From contig NZ_QXEV01000002.1 of assembly GCF_003550015.1 (NCBI RefSeq), positions 1 through 64,000 on the forward strand: a stretch of DNA of 64,000 nucleotides, in the 5' to 3' direction. Under the pieces are notes generated by a model. It had not been told where the DNA came from, did not search any database, and saw only the letters and a list, made by a program, of their open reading frames with translations. Both the position numbers and the translations under genes were made by a program. Positions 63,015 to 64,000 of this stretch are shown here, in pieces; position 1 is the stretch's first letter; each line of letters begins with the position of its first letter. The DNA is from Anaeroplasma bactoclasticum (lineage in GTDB: Bacteria > Bacillota_I > Bacilli_A > Acholeplasmatales > Anaeroplasmataceae).

Positions 63015-63828
63015 TTATAAGAAGAATTATGAAGAAAATGTAGAAAAATATAAAAAGATGGGTTATGAGGTACCAAAGCCTGATATGATTAAAACTGAGG
63101 CAGATATTGAAGGTATTAGAAGAGCTGGTGTCATCAATAATTTGGTTTTAGATGAGGTGGCAAAGCATATCCATGCTGGTATGTCTACAGAAGAAATTAA
63201 TACGATTGTACACGAAAAAACATTAGAGCTTGGTGGAATTCCTGCACCACTTAATTATGAAGGATTCCCAAAGAGTGTATGTACATCGATTAATGATGCA
63301 GTATGTCATGGTATTCCTGACCCTACTGTAATATTAAAAGAAGGCGACATTATTAATGTTGACTGTACTACAATTTATGAAGGATATTATGCAGATGCAT
63401 CTCGTATGTTTATTATTGGTGAGGCATCCGCTACAGCTAAGGATTTGGTTAAAGTAGCTAAGGAATCCTTAGATTTAGCATTTAAGGGTATAAAGCCTTA
63501 TTCTCATTTAAGAGATATTGGCGCAATTATTGAAAAATATGTTAAGTCTCATGGCTATAGCGTAGTACATGAAATTGGTGGTCATGGTGTTGGTATTGAT
63601 TTCCATGAGGATCCATTTATTTATCATTATGGTAAAAAGGGTACTGGTATGGTTTTATTCCCAGGTATGGTATTCACTATTGAACCAATGGTAAATGAAG
63701 GCTCTAGAGGTGTATTTATTGATTCTAGCAATGATTGGACAATTTATACAGATGATGGCGGATTATCTGCACAGTGGGAATATACCATTGTAGTAACAAT
63801 GGATGGACTTGAGATTTTAGCAAGCTAG
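63007..63828 (+). CDS. map: Methionine aminopeptidase type I
   Basis: Removes N-terminal Met from new proteins. Metal ligands are visible in order: VDCTTIYEGYYADAS (two Asp), HEIGGHGVGIDFHEDP (His), FTIEPM (Glu) and QWEYTIV (Glu). An N-terminal extension of about 35 residues (NYEENVEKYKKMGYEVP) precedes the core, without the SEC-C zinc motif. Overlaps the synthetase before it and is followed by the cca gene after 10 bases. Confidence 0.92.
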   Translation: MIDYKKNYEENVEKYKKMGYEVPKPDMIKTEADIEGIRRAGVINNLVLDEVAKHIHAGMSTEEINTIVHEKTLELGGIPAPLNYEGFPKSVCTSINDAVCHGIPDPTVILKEGDIINVDCTTIYEGYYADASRMFIIGEASATAKDLVKVAKESLDLAFKGIKPYSHLRDIGAIIEKYVKSHGYSVVHEIGGHGVGIDFHEDPFIYHYGKKGTGMVLFPGMVFTIEPMVNEGSRGVFIDSSNDWTIYTDDGGLSAQWEYTIVVTMDGLEILAS

Positions 63829-63838
63829 GAGTGATATT

Positions 63839-64000
63839 TTGGATTCTTTTGAAATTAACCCAAATATCCTATATGCGATTTCATTACTAGAAAGTCATGG
63901 TTATCAGGCTTATTTAGTTGGTGGTGCTGTAAGAGATTTCTTATTAGATTTAGAGGTATCAGATTATGATATTGCAACCAATGCCACATTAGATCAAGCT
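63839..64000 (+). CDS. CCA-adding enzyme, 5' part (runs off the window)
   Basis: From a TTG start with AGGAGTGA upstream, 54 codons are visible: LVGGAVRDFLL (nucleotidyltransferase motif) and DYDIAT (catalytic Asp pair). This is the head of a tRNA nucleotidyltransferase/poly(A) polymerase domain. Since the tRNAs here encode CCA, it would act in repair. The end lies outside the window. Confidence 0.85.
   Translation, partial: MDSFEINPNILYAISLLESHGYQAYLVGGAVRDFLLDLEVSDYDIATNATLDQA

Overview
This window is AT-rich bacterial DNA, gene-dense and mostly on the + strand. It has strong AGGAGG ribosome binding sites, T-tailed hairpin terminators after almost every transcription unit, lipoproteins with LASC-type lipoboxes, tRNA genes that encode their own CCA end, and a PolC-type replicative polymerase. 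This points to a Bacillota lineage. TGA is used as a stop codon (for example at 26130-26132 and 39907-39909) and TGG encodes Trp, so the code is standard rather than that of Mycoplasma. The low GC and reduced style suggest an uncultured gut member of the Erysipelotrichales / RF39 / Acholeplasma-related Bacilli; this placement is inference only. Oxygen-sensitive enzymes (class III ribonucleotide reductase, radical SAM proteins, iron alcohol dehydrogenase) suggest anaerobic life.

Left part (1-15 kb): the 3' end of a group II intron abuts a TetR regulator that faces a two-gene membrane-protein operon. An uncharacterised pair follows (2.4-4.5 kb), then an anaerobic nucleotide-reduction operon nrdG-nrdD-trxB in which NrdD carries a fused glutaredoxin-like domain. 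After that come a lipid kinase, a GH13 amylase-family lipoprotein, a repeat protein, an aldo/keto reductase and an OB-fold lipoprotein.

Sugar region (15.6-24.6 kb): a YesN-type response regulator, a YesM-type sensor kinase and a galactose/glucose-binding lipoprotein form an overlapping operon, directly before a mglBAC transport operon. The MglB homologue is circularly permuted: the segment that opens ordinary galactose-binding proteins is at its C terminus. The neighbouring sensor-linked binding protein has normal order. MglC has an N-terminal coiled-coil extension of about 215 residues.

Middle accessory region (28-41 kb): two decayed genes, an XRE regulator with an ABC exporter, a three-gene module of small proteins, a vWA protein resembling DUF2828/TROVE proteins, a small XRE regulator and short unknown genes. 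A shared operator, GGACA-N5-TGTCC, marks the three-gene module and the XRE gene, with an imperfect copy before the vWA gene. Next to tRNA-Trp and tRNA-His, an 88-89 bp direct repeat brackets about 1.5 kb that carries only an HTH-DUF3990 (ADP-ribosyltransferase-like) gene and its likely partner.

Right part (41-64 kb): mostly housekeeping. It holds a MocR-like regulator without the PLP lysine, a WYL regulator, HAD phosphatases, threonine synthase, homoserine kinase, an ACT protein, acyl carrier protein, a leucyl-tRNA synthetase-like protein that has lost both ATP-binding signatures, a radical SAM protein, PolC, a Bax-inhibitor-like protein, YqeY, a tandem duplicated membrane-protein gene, a lipase-like hydrolase, a small alarmone synthetase, methionine aminopeptidase and the start of a CCA-adding enzyme.
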